Source: an archaeon | GTDB lineage: Archaea; EX4484-52; WAPT01 | Assembly (NCBI GenBank): GCA_029258795.1 | Contig: JAPDKB010000008.1 | Span: forward strand, 62,001-126,000 | Direction: 5' to 3' | Length of the DNA: 64,000 nucleotides | Shown here: positions 1 to 7,093 of the stretch, piece by piece | Layout of the letters: each line of letters opens with the position of its first letter | Numbering within the stretch: position 1 is the first letter of the stretch | Made by a program: the position numbers and the translations under genes | The notes under the pieces: generated by a model | What the model saw: the letters and a program-made list of their open reading frames with translations, nothing else | Told to the model about the DNA's origin: nothing | Database searches by the model: none

Positions 1-1
1 G

Positions 2-340
2 CTTGGCGCGGATGGCTACAACATCATAAGCAACAACGGAAGTGTTGCAGGACAGGTTGTTCCACACTTGCACATCCATGTTGTTCCGCGATACGCTGAT
101 GAGAAGAAAGGAATTGGTTTTGAAGCCACATTCCCTGTTGATGAAGAGGCCAAGAACAAACTGCACGAAATTGCTGAAAAGGCCAAGATAAAGCACGAGA
201 TAAAACCAGCATTTAGGAAAGATGATAAAGCAGATACGAGCGAAAAAGAGGAAAAGAAGGATGGAAAGGAAGAAAATAAAGAAGCATTACCATATGAAAG
301 CGAGTATTTTGAGGACAACGGTGTGCCGAAGTTCAGGTGA
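2..340 (+). CDS. HIT-family nucleotide hydrolase/transferase, 5'-truncated by window edge
   Basis: The last 112 residues of a histidine-triad protein; the beginning lies outside the window. The intact triad is visible as VPHLHIHVVPRY, the H-x-H-x-H active site of Hint/AMP-lysine hydrolase relatives, in which the middle His is the nucleophile. After the fold there is a roughly 40-residue Lys/Glu-rich charged tail, which is longer than in most HIT proteins and looks unstructured. The HIT protein at 36220-36720 lacks the middle His, so this copy is probably the catalytically competent paralogue. The natural substrate cannot be told from sequence. Confidence 0.9.
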   Translation, partial: LGADGYNIISNNGSVAGQVVPHLHIHVVPRYADEKKGIGFEATFPVDEEAKNKLHEIAEKAKIKHEIKPAFRKDDKADTSEKEEKKDGKEENKEALPYESEYFEDNGVPKFR

Positions 341-347
341 GCTCTAC

Positions 348-366
348 TTTTTGCTTTTTTTATTTT
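348..366 (+). terminator. T-rich transcription terminator after the HIT gene
   Basis: Two oligo-T tracts (5 and 7 T, then 4 T) begin 8 bases after the HIT stop codon, with no preceding hairpin. Archaeal RNA polymerase terminates at such T tracts, so this is the likely end of the HIT transcript. Confidence 0.4.
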
Positions 367-403
367 AATGGGATTAATTTCCTAAAAAACAAAGAAAAAA
401 AAA

Positions 404-619
404 TCAAGAAATCTTCTTTAAGCGAATTTTGTAAATCTCTCCTTCATTGGTGATACTTGAAATACACCAGCTATAACCTTCCGGCCATATTTCTCCATTC
501 ATCCCTATTATTTTGTTGTCCTTTACCCTCCCCCACGTTACGATCTCTCCCGCGCGTTTATCCTTGCTAACGGCACCGCATACCTCTAGCAAGCCAAGTA
601 AGAACTCGTTATCCTCCAA
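404..619 (-). CDS. Small hypothetical protein, 71 aa
   Basis: I do not recognise this family. The 71 residues are mixed alpha/beta in character, with no membrane segment or signal peptide and only two isolated Cys. It lies in the same direction as the SPFH gene upstream, about 60 bp downstream of that gene's stop, so it could be the last gene of that transcript. Upstream of the ATG, on the coding strand, a GGTGAGT stretch could serve as ribosome binding site. Coding status is moderately likely, because the ORF fills the gap between the HIT terminator and the SPFH gene, but there is no homology support. Confidence 0.5.
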   Translation of the reverse strand: MEDNEFLLGLLEVCGAVSKDKRAGEIVTWGRVKDNKIIGMNGEIWPEGYSWCISSITNEGEIYKIRLKKIS

Positions 620-680
620 TCTTACTCACCTCCATCCGGAATTGATCTTTTGCTAAAAGCGCATCTTCAAAAAAAGAGAA

Positions 681-1697
681 TTATTGTTGCGGCAGTATTA
701 TTGGTGGTGCCACTGGCTCGGTAAGATTTACTCCGGGGTAGAAGTTAGATGGTGCAGGCACTATGATTATTGCGTTGTTCTCCGATTCCGCGAACTTCTG
801 AAGCACCTGTAGATAGTACCACTGCACGTATTCTGGATTTCTTCTCAGCGATTCTCCAATTATCTGGTTAGCCTTTGCTATACCCTCTGCCTCAACCTGC
901 TTTCTTTCTGCCTCTCTCTTTTCTTTCTCAAGAATGTACTGCATTCTCTGGGCTTCTTGTTGTGCCTGCAGTTTAGCCTCGATTGCATCCTTCAGTCGGG
1001 TTGGAAGTTCTATTTTTCTCAGGTACACTCCCGTGACATCAAAGTACTGTGATAGTCTCTTCTCCAGCTCATTGTGAATTGATGCTTCCACTTCACTTCT
1101 TTTTGATCCATAAATTTCCTCTGCGTCGTACTGGGAAATCACATCCCTCACCGCGCTTCTAATGGTTGCTATCTTCCATTGCTCCAGATAGTCCTGATTC
1201 TTGAACGTCTTTGCGATTTCTTCCAGCTTGTCCTTTCTTATCTTTGTCGCAACCGAGAGATCAATTCGAATCTCCAGTGCGTCCTTGCTCAGAACCACGA
1301 TGCTCGGATAGACAAGCCTAGAGGTAGCTATTTCCTCGGATTCGGCGGAAGCTGTGGCGGGTATCATTTCCTCCTTGCTTACAAAATCGACGGTTCTCAC
1401 ACCAACATAATAGATCTCCACGCTCTGTGTTAGTGGGTTCCTCCAGTGAATGCCGGGTTCTGCAGTACCTACGAATTTTCCGAACTCTTTGATCACCGCT
1501 TCTTCCGTTTGGTCTACCGTGTAGACTCCTAGCGCGCAGAAAGCTATTATGATTGCAATTGCACCAGCAATTACCCACTTCAACCACCATGGCCTTCGCT
1601 TTTTCTCTTCAGATCTTCTTTCACTCCCTCCACTCCAACCTTCAACTCTAGCTTCCTCCGGAGAAATAGGTCCATCCATCTCCAAGGGGTCTTCCAT
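681..1697 (-). CDS. SPFH/band-7 (prohibitin/HflK-like) membrane protein
   Basis: A 338-residue protein with a charged cytoplasmic N-terminus (about residues 1-37), one membrane helix (about 38-60, WWLKWVIAGAIAIIIAF) and a band-7 domain (about 62-260) that begins with the typical VDQTEEAVIKEFGK. A long helical section rich in E, K, Q and A (QAQQEAQRMQYILEKEKRE) follows, then a proline-rich end. Architecture and length match HflK/stomatin proteins, which form membrane-anchored ring assemblies that scaffold proteases or microdomains. No membrane protease partner is adjacent. The ATG at 1697 is preceded at 7 nt by GGGAGGT, which is buried in the stable leader hairpin 1705-1763, suggesting translational control. 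Confidence 0.9.
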   Translation of the reverse strand: MEDPLEMDGPISPEEARVEGWSGGSERRSEEKKRRPWWLKWVIAGAIAIIIAFCALGVYTVDQTEEAVIKEFGKFVGTAEPGIHWRNPLTQSVEIYYVGVRTVDFVSKEEMIPATASAESEEIATSRLVYPSIVVLSKDALEIRIDLSVATKIRKDKLEEIAKTFKNQDYLEQWKIATIRSAVRDVISQYDAEEIYGSKRSEVEASIHNELEKRLSQYFDVTGVYLRKIELPTRLKDAIEAKLQAQQEAQRMQYILEKEKREAERKQVEAEGIAKANQIIGESLRRNPEYVQWYYLQVLQKFAESENNAIIIVPAPSNFYPGVNLTEPVAPPIILPQQ

Positions 1698-1704
1698 CTT
1701 TCTA

Positions 1705-1763
1705 ACCTCCCCCGGGCCGCTATTCCCTGACTTGCGTCAGGGGCGACACCCGGTGTGGGAGGT
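1705..1763 (-). promoter_or_regulatory. Leader hairpin sequestering the SPFH ribosome binding site
   Basis: Read on the minus strand, ACCTCCC (1763-1757) pairs perfectly with GGGAGGT (1711-1705), which is the Shine-Dalgarno sequence of the SPFH gene. Inside are CCGGG:CCCGG, a 4-bp helix and CCCTGAC:GTCAGGG capped by a GCAA (GNRA) tetraloop, with small bulges ACA and TG on the 5' side and AATA on the 3' side. That is about 23 bp of helix in 59 nt within a moderate-GC genome. A translation switch or RNA thermometer is the simplest reading; the ligand or signal is unknown. Confidence 0.65.
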
Positions 1764-2041
1764 AGAGAAGTATCACTACAATACTCATATCTTTCGTCTC
1801 GAGGTAAGAAGTCAGATTTTGTTTTTAACAGAAACCGTTTTTATCTAAACCTTTATATTTTTTACTATTTGGTGGTTCTTTCAGGTTAACATGATCTTCA
1901 ATCTCTCTCTGGCTAACAAATAAATTCTTGACTGAGGATATACTTACTGAACATCAATAAAAGTTGTGGAACGTGTGGGAGCTGTTTCTTGTCCAAGTAG
2001 CTTTCAGAATATGATTGATGTGTCCCGCTCTGTCCCGTGTG

Positions 2042-2088
2042 CTCCCGTGCGAGCCCTGCTTGTGCCCGGGTTCAAATCCCGGCGGGAG
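2042..2088 (+). other. tRNA-like acceptor/T-arm minihelix
   Basis: CTCCCG (2042-2047) pairs with CGGGAG (2083-2088), and directly inside it is a perfect T-arm, CCGGG-TTCAAAT-CCCGG (2066-2082). An 18-nt linker replaces the D and anticodon arms. No CCA follows, although the four real tRNA genes in the window all encode CCA. It could be a tRNA remnant, an attachment-site scar or part of a structured RNA. A second 47-nt element of the same design lies at 3276-3322. Confidence 0.4.
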
Positions 2089-2130
2089 ATGATATGTGGC
2101 GGGAGATGAATTTTGGAATGCCGCCGGGGG

Positions 2131-2179
2131 GCGCCAGCCCGGTGGTTTGTGACCGCCTACTTTTCGGCGGTACTGGCGC
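2131..2179 (+). other. GC-rich two-stem structured region
   Basis: GCGCCAG (2131-2137) pairs with CTGGCGC (2173-2179), and ACCGCC (2152-2157) pairs with GGCGGT (2166-2171) around an 8-nt loop. With the minihelix just upstream it makes a GC-rich block of about 160 bp without a convincing ORF. I looked for SRP RNA, RNase P RNA and H/ACA hallmarks and did not find a full set, although the outer stem is followed directly by ACA. It could be a small RNA or the leader of the micropeptide at 2213. Confidence 0.3.
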
Positions 2180-2212
2180 ACAAAAGTTTGTAATGGTTAG
2201 AGGGGGGTGGAT

Positions 2213-2278
2213 ATGGAAGCTCCAGGCTTCGAGCTAATATTCGCAATAATTGGACTTTTAGCAACTCTGTGGTTATGA
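2213..2278 (+). CDS. PGF-CTERM-like micropeptide, 21 aa, with in-frame TGA before a basic tail
   Basis: ATG at 2213 lies 3-4 nt after a strong AGGGGGGTG ribosome binding site. The peptide is MEAP-GFELIFAIIGLL plus a few hydrophobic residues, which is the PGF-plus-membrane-helix pattern of PGF-CTERM archaeosortase sorting signals. It stops at TGA (2276-2278). Reading through that TGA adds KKRLQERR and a second TGA at 2303-2305, which is exactly the basic tail that completes a PGF-CTERM tripartite signal. Normally this signal ends a large surface protein; here an in-frame TAG upstream isolates it. Whether TGA is read through, or the gene is a remnant, is unknown. Confidence 0.4.
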   Translation: MEAPGFELIFAIIGLLATLWL

Positions 2279-2309
2279 AAAAAGCGATTACAAGAGAGGA
2301 GGTGAAAAT

Positions 2310-2438
2310 GTGCTGAGGCGAAGGGATGGAGGCCCCATCGACAGAACGGGCCAATGAATTATAGTGATTCTAATGACTCTCACTTTTGTGTACATACTAC
2401 TGGGTGCTGTGAATATTCTTAGAGAGCTCATGAGCTAA
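2310..2438 (+). pseudogene. Micropeptide reading frame with one in-frame TGA and a membrane helix
   Basis: A GTG start at 2310 lies 8 nt after GAGGAG. It gives an arginine-rich 15-residue start (MLRRRDGGPIDRTGQ), then TGA (2355-2357), then 26 residues forming one hydrophobic helix (VILMTLTFVYILLGAV) ending at TAA 2438. Alternatively the helix alone could be made from GTG 2364 without a clear ribosome binding site. It follows the PGF-like micropeptide in the same direction, and both are interrupted by a single TGA. It may be decayed, recoded or a chance frame; confidence is low. Confidence 0.25.
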
Positions 2439-2517
2439 ACAATTTCCCAATTTTTTATTTTTCATAATTTGGGAAATATTTCCCATAAAATGAAAAAATA
2501 AAAAATGGGAAGGAAGT

Positions 2518-3255
2518 TCAGGTTGTGAAGTGTCCCTCCTCCGCAAACCTGACAAGCTGCATCTTCTTTTCTACCTCTTCCATCAGCTTTCCTTTCATAT
2601 TTTCGACATCGCGTTTGATGGAGCTCTCTATTCCCTCAAGCCGCTTGAACAGCATAACGTCCGTGTTCGCTACGGACATTTTGAGATGGTGGGTTAATCT
2701 TTCCACCGCCATCATTCTCAAAGTATCTCTGAATACGTCTGGAACCTCATTTCCATTTTCTATGAGCCCCTCAAATTCTTGAGTCAGGTCTACCCGGACT
2801 TTATCCAGAATATCCCGCAACATGGCTTCGCCCAAAAGGGACTTTATTTGCTTCACCACCTCTTCGCTCAGCAGGTATCTCAGTGTGTGGTAAGCATCCC
2901 CAACCATGACAGGTATCTCTTTCTCCGATACTGCTCTGCACCTCATCTCCCTCGCTTTTTCCAGCAGAATCTCTGCTTCCGTGTAATCCATGGGAACTGG
3001 TGCTGCCAGAATTTTAGCATCGGACACTACGACACCCTTTTCTTTTATGTACGTTGCAGCAATCTCTATTATTTTGTTTATTTCCCAGACATCCTTGTCC
3101 AATTTGTTTTTCCGGCAGAACTCCGCCAATTCCAAGATATCCACAGCATATCTTTCCTCCAGCAGCGCTCTCAAAGAAAGCACTTCCTCCTCGCTACTCC
3201 TTACATCTTCCACTACCGGTTTCTCAAACTCTACTTCCTCTCCACTCCCTACCAA
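2518..3255 (-). CDS. Unknown predominantly helical protein, 245 aa
   Basis: I do not recognise a family. The start is placed at TTG 3255 because AGGAGGTGA lies at the right distance upstream; the longer open frame to 3378 runs through the minihelix at 3276-3322 and is unlikely to be translated. The protein is soluble, acidic and almost entirely helical, with no Cys cluster and with heptad-like charged stretches near the C-terminus (about 205-240, SSIKRDVENMKGKLMEEVEK). It lacks a signal peptide or membrane helix. A role as a scaffold or adaptor would be guesswork. It is divergent from ileS with a 264-bp shared upstream region. Confidence 0.7.
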   Translation of the reverse strand: MVGSGEEVEFEKPVVEDVRSSEEEVLSLRALLEERYAVDILELAEFCRKNKLDKDVWEINKIIEIAATYIKEKGVVVSDAKILAAPVPMDYTEAEILLEKAREMRCRAVSEKEIPVMVGDAYHTLRYLLSEEVVKQIKSLLGEAMLRDILDKVRVDLTQEFEGLIENGNEVPDVFRDTLRMMAVERLTHHLKMSVANTDVMLFKRLEGIESSIKRDVENMKGKLMEEVEKKMQLVRFAEEGHFTT

Positions 3256-3275
3256 ACTCTCACCTCCTGAAGCCA

Positions 3276-3322
3276 GGGGCGCTCCGGACTCGAACCGGAG
3301 AAAAAACATCCCGTTGCGCCCC
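3276..3322 (-). other. tRNA-like acceptor/T-arm minihelix in the leader of the 245-aa gene
   Basis: On the minus strand GGGGCGC (3322-3316) pairs with GCGCCCC (3282-3276). Stacked on it is TCCGG-TTCGAGT-CCGGA, a perfect T-arm including TTC and the usual loop length. Only 16 nt (3315-3300, with a T6 run) connect the acceptor 5' strand to the T-arm, so the D and anticodon arms are absent, and no CCA follows. It ends 5 nt before the ribosome binding site of the downstream gene, so it forms a stable 5' leader structure. Total length 47 nt, the same as the element at 2042-2088. Confidence 0.45.
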
Positions 3323-3519
3323 ATGAAGATAAGTTGAGACGAGGTAGAGCATAGGTAGAAGTAGACCATCCCATACAAACCGTCTCAAGAGCCCTTGTAG
3401 TTATTTGACAGCCCCCTATTTCGGGTTTAAAATTTTTAATCATTGCTGAAAGAATTGAGAGTGTAAAACGCCAAAGTAAAAAATTTAAGGTGCATAAATG
3501 ATAAGCTGTGTGATGCCAC

Positions 3520-6500
3520 ATGCAGTATGACTTCCACAAAATCGAGAAGGAGGTAAAGGAGTACTGGGAAAAGAACAAAATTCCGGAAAGGATTGCTGAC
3601 TTCAATGCCAACCTAAAGACACGTAAAAAGAAATTCTATCTGCTTGATGGACCGCCTTATGCCAACGCCCCTCCTCACGCTGGACATGCCATGACCATAG
3701 TTTTCAAGGATCTCTGGGGTAAGTTCAAGTTCATGAACGGCTATGCTGTCTGGTTCCAGCCGGGTTTTGACTGTCACGGCCTGCCGATTGAGAATATGGT
3801 TGAGAAGAAGTTTGGGATAGGATCAAAGAAGGATATAGAGAACAAGATTGGTGTTGCCAAGTTCATTCAGATGTGTAAAGAATATGCTACTCAAAACCTG
3901 AAAGAATGGATGGAATACTACAAAGATCTTGGAGCATGGAAGGGCTGGCTCACGCCTTACTTAACTTACGAGCCATACTACATAGAGAGCATATGGTGGA
4001 CCGTCAAAAAGCTTTTCGATGAAGGGTTGATGGTTAAGGGCAAGAAGCCCATACACTGGTGCCCGAGATGCCAGACATCCATTTCAGGGTATGAGGCTAC
4101 CGACTCCTACAAAAACGTTACCGACCCCTCCATTTATGTTAAGTTCAAGGTGAAGGATAGGGATAACGAGTACCTGCTCGCATGGACCACAACACCTTGG
4201 ACGCTTCCGGCTAACGTTGCGCTTGTTGTTCATCCTGATGAGACCTACGTTAAGATTGAGGTTGATGGCGAGTATTTAATTCTCGCTGAAAAACGCCTTA
4301 AGGATGTGATGGAAAGAGCTGGCATCAAGGACTACAAGGTTATTGAGAAGTTTGAGGGTAAGAAGCTGGATGGTGTGGAGTACGAGCCATTAATGCCAGA
4401 GCTTCAGACGCAGCAGGAGGCTGCCAAGAGTGGAAAAGCGCACAGAATTGTTATGTCCGTCCCTATTCTGAAGAAGGTTGTTGCCTCCAAGATAAAAGCA
4501 AAGAAAGAGGTTGAGGAGGAAGAGGAAGGAGAAGCTTTTGGTCACATGGTTACCATGGATGCCGGTACAGGCATAGTGCACTGTGCTCCCGGCCATGGAG
4601 CAGAAGACAACAAGCTTGGTGCTTATTATGGCTTGCCAGTAATCTCGCCTGTTGATGATGAGGGCAAGTTCACAAGCGAAGCTGGTTGGCTGGAAGGAAA
4701 GTTTGTGAAGGATGCGGATAAGGAAATAATAGAGCATCTTAAGCAAAAAGGTCTGCTATTCCACGCTGAAAGGATAGTTCACAGCTATCCTCTCTGCTGG
4801 AGGTGCAAAACCCCCCTCATTTACCGCACCACAGACCAATGGTTCTTCCTCATAGACCCAATAAAGGAGATGATGCTCAAATTCAATGAAGAGACAAGAT
4901 GGCTTCCTGACTTTGCAAAGGAGCGCATGAGGAACTGGGTCAAGGACGAGGCGGACTGGTGCATATCGACGCAGAGATACTGGGGCGCGCCAATCCCAAT
5001 CTGGGAGTGTAAGAACTGCGGGCACATGATCGCTGTGGGAAGCAAGAAGGAGCTTGAGGAGAAAATGGTGAACGATGTCAAGCTTGATGACCTCCACAAG
5101 CATGTTGTGGATAAGGTTGTGCTGAAATGTGAGAAGTGTGGAGGGGAGATGAAGAGAATTCCGGACATAATAAACATCTGGGTGGAGAGCGGCGTTGCTC
5201 CATGGGCTTCGCTCGGCTATCCTTATTATGATGGCGGTCTACTCAAAAAGCTGTGGCGCGTTGATCTGGTGGATGAGTCCCAGGATCAAATAAGGGGTTG
5301 GTTCCACGCCATGCTGTTCATGTCCGCTGCCACGTTCAAGGAGAGACCATATAACACCGTTTGCATGAACGGCTGGGTGCTGGATGAAAAAGGAGAGAAG
5401 ATGAGCAAGAGCTTGGGGAACGTGATTTCAGCGGAAGAGGCATTCGAGCAGCTCGGCGCTGATGTGCTCCGCTTGTACGTTTGCTACAGCACAGCTCCGT
5501 GGGAGACACATAAGTTCAGCATGAAGGAAGCAAAGGAACTCTTCCGCTTCATGAACATAATGGTCAATCTTGTCAACTTTGTGGACATGTATGGTGTAGA
5601 TATCAATGTTGATGGCGGCATGCCCAATCTCACCCGTGTTGAGGACAGATGGCTTCTTTCGAGGCTTAACTCCATAATAAGGAAGGTTGAAAGCCACATT
5701 GAAAACTTCCACTTCCATGCAGCAGCAAGAGAGCTTGTGGAGTTCGTGATGGAGGACTTCTCCCGCCTCTATCTGAAGCTGGTAAAGGAGAGGTATGATA
5801 AAAATGAGGAAAGAGAAGCGATGGATCATGTAATATCCAAGACAATCTTTGATGTGGTGAGAATGCTCGCACCCTTCTGCCCGTACATAAGCGAGTACAT
5901 CTATCTGAAGCTGTTCAAGGATGCTGTTAAGGAGGATTCAGTACACATGTTGGAGTGGCCCGTGGCTAATGAGAAGCTGATTGATGAGAAGTTGGAAAGG
6001 GAGATGGAGCTCGTTATGAAGATTGTGGAGGAACTCAATTCAATCAGGCAGAGCAAGGGCATAAGGTTGAGGTGGCCTCTTGAAGAAGTTGTGCTCTCGT
6101 CCAACGAGATCACTGCAAGGATTGGGGATGACATCAAGGAAGTCATAAAGACGCTTGCAAACGTGAAAAAGGTTGTTGTTAAGGATGTTGAGCTGAGCTA
6201 TGCGCTGAAGCCCAGATATGATGTGATAGGGCCGAAGTTTGGAGAGAAAACAAGAGAGGTTGTTGCCCTCCTGCAGAAACAAAGGCCTGAGGAGCTTTTG
6301 AACCGGCTTGAGGAAGAGGGGGCTGTAATGGTTGGTGAGTTTGAAATAACAAAAGAGATGGTGGATGTTGATGTCAAGCTTGAAAACGTGCCTGCTGGCT
6401 ATGAAGGTGGAGTTGTTGACGGCACAGCTGTGCTTCTCAAGGTTGAGATCGCGCCTGAACTGAAGGAAGAAGGGATAGCCAGAGAGTTCATAAGAAGAGT

Positions 6501-6705
6501 GCAGCTGGCAAGGAAGGAACTTGGCTTAAGGTTTGAGGATGAGGCAAAGCTGCTTGTCGATGGCATGTCTCCTTTCATCAACAAGTGGAAGGATTTGATT
6601 GAGGAAGAGACGAACACGAAAATTGTTGTTAGCGAGCTGAAAGAAGAGAGTGCTGAGAAGTTTGAGTTTGAAGAGGTCAAGCTTATTTTCAGGGTGGAAA
6701 AATAG
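3520..6705 (+). CDS. ileS: Isoleucyl-tRNA synthetase
   Basis: A 1061-residue class Ia synthetase that charges tRNA-Ile. The HIGH-type motif is HAGH at residues 53-56 (PPYANAPPHAGHAM), the editing (CP1) domain holds TTTPWTLPANVAL, and KMSKS is at about 627-631 (EKMSKSLGN). Zinc-type Cys pairs appear in the CP region (HWCPRCQTS, CWRCKT, CKNCG, CEKCGGE). The C-terminal anticodon-binding half is present and the length is normal for archaeal/eukaryotic-type IleRS. A TATA-like AAATTTAAG lies about 40 bp upstream of the ATG. It is a single gene, convergent with the small pilin genes downstream. Confidence 0.98.
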   Translation: MQYDFHKIEKEVKEYWEKNKIPERIADFNANLKTRKKKFYLLDGPPYANAPPHAGHAMTIVFKDLWGKFKFMNGYAVWFQPGFDCHGLPIENMVEKKFGIGSKKDIENKIGVAKFIQMCKEYATQNLKEWMEYYKDLGAWKGWLTPYLTYEPYYIESIWWTVKKLFDEGLMVKGKKPIHWCPRCQTSISGYEATDSYKNVTDPSIYVKFKVKDRDNEYLLAWTTTPWTLPANVALVVHPDETYVKIEVDGEYLILAEKRLKDVMERAGIKDYKVIEKFEGKKLDGVEYEPLMPELQTQQEAAKSGKAHRIVMSVPILKKVVASKIKAKKEVEEEEEGEAFGHMVTMDAGTGIVHCAPGHGAEDNKLGAYYGLPVISPVDDEGKFTSEAGWLEGKFVKDADKEIIEHLKQKGLLFHAERIVHSYPLCWRCKTPLIYRTTDQWFFLIDPIKEMMLKFNEETRWLPDFAKERMRNWVKDEADWCISTQRYWGAPIPIWECKNCGHMIAVGSKKELEEKMVNDVKLDDLHKHVVDKVVLKCEKCGGEMKRIPDIINIWVESGVAPWASLGYPYYDGGLLKKLWRVDLVDESQDQIRGWFHAMLFMSAATFKERPYNTVCMNGWVLDEKGEKMSKSLGNVISAEEAFEQLGADVLRLYVCYSTAPWETHKFSMKEAKELFRFMNIMVNLVNFVDMYGVDINVDGGMPNLTRVEDRWLLSRLNSIIRKVESHIENFHFHAAARELVEFVMEDFSRLYLKLVKERYDKNEEREAMDHVISKTIFDVVRMLAPFCPYISEYIYLKLFKDAVKEDSVHMLEWPVANEKLIDEKLEREMELVMKIVEELNSIRQSKGIRLRWPLEEVVLSSNEITARIGDDIKEVIKTLANVKKVVVKDVELSYALKPRYDVIGPKFGEKTREVVALLQKQRPEELLNRLEEEGAVMVGEFEITKEMVDVDVKLENVPAGYEGGVVDGTAVLLKVEIAPELKEEGIAREFIRRVQLARKELGLRFEDEAKLLVDGMSPFINKWKDLIEEETNTKIVVSELKEESAEKFEFEEVKLIFRVEK

Positions 6706-6712
6706 GGGTAAA

Positions 6713-6928
6713 TTAGCACACAGCAACATTTATGCCCAGCACATCCAAAAAGCTAACTATGATACTTGCGATATCACAAGCTATTCCCTGAATCTTGTCC
6801 AAAAACCCTCCTTCTTTTGTCAGGAAAATGAAAATAATCATACCTACAAACAGTGCCAGCATTATCAATCCGAACTCAGTTAATCCAAGCTCAATCCCCT
6901 TTCGTCTCATGGTGAGTTGATGGTTCAT
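6713..6928 (-). CDS. Small type IV pilin-like protein, 71 aa
   Basis: The N-terminus has a short basic leader ending MRRKG, followed directly by a 25-residue hydrophobic helix (ELGLTEFGLIMLALFVGMII), the layout of prepilins cut by archaeal prepilin peptidase after Gly. After a short KEGGF linker comes a second amphipathic/hydrophobic helix. The ribosome binding site AGAGGT overlaps the stop codon of the 35-aa gene upstream, so the two are translationally linked. An internal ATG (MRRKG) is an alternative start. Its exact role (major subunit, minor pilin or membrane peptide) cannot be decided. Confidence 0.7.
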   Translation of the reverse strand: MNHQLTMRRKGIELGLTEFGLIMLALFVGMIIFIFLTKEGGFLDKIQGIACDIASIIVSFLDVLGINVAVC

Positions 6929-6941
6929 GCTAATTCTACCT

Positions 6942-7049
6942 CTAAGGTCTTCCTAAATAATTGAAAGCTGTAGCAAAGAGCACATATAACAGCAATAGCC
7001 CGAGTAAAAGCATTAACAGAAGGCTGACCGAAAGGCCTGCTTTTTTCAT
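6942..7049 (-). CDS. Tiny pilin-like membrane peptide, 35 aa
   Basis: A short gene of 36 codons starting at ATG 7049. The product begins MKKAG and continues as one hydrophobic helix (LSVSLLLMLLLGLLLLYVLF), again a basic leader, Gly and helix as in mini-prepilins. A TATA-like element (CCTTAAATATG on the minus strand) lies about 20-30 bp upstream and GGTAAGG directly precedes the ATG. The stop is followed by the ribosome binding site for the 71-aa pilin-like gene. Support is compositional and contextual only. Confidence 0.5.
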   Translation of the reverse strand: MKKAGLSVSLLLMLLLGLLLLYVLFATAFNYLGRP

Positions 7050-7054
7050 CCTTA

Positions 7055-7093
7055 CCACAACATATTTAAGGGAGGACAACAGATTTATAAGTT
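7055..7093. promoter_or_regulatory. Divergent promoter between the two pilin operons
   Basis: The sequence ACATATTTAAGGGAGG is AT-rich and near-symmetrical, so it can serve as TATA element in both directions: leftward for the 35-aa and 71-aa genes and rightward for the long pilin/radical SAM operon. A second AT-rich box (GATTTATAAG) lies just before the first rightward gene. Confidence 0.45.

Noticed and set aside
2042-2179. SRP RNA or RNase P RNA
   Set aside because: The conserved SRP domain IV loop and the RNase P CR-I/CR-V sequences are not present.
2037-2237. 66-codon rightward frame through the GC-rich block
   Set aside because: It runs through the minihelix and the structured stems, and its Cys/Arg/Gly-rich product looks like translated structured RNA.
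3276-3322. Complete tRNA gene or 3' half of a split tRNA
   Set aside because: Both acceptor strands are in the same short element and no D or anticodon arm or CCA exists, so neither a complete tRNA nor a standard split half fits.
3256-3378. N-terminal extension of the 245-aa gene to an upstream ATG
   Set aside because: It would translate through the 47-nt minihelix, and a good ribosome site lies directly before TTG 3255.
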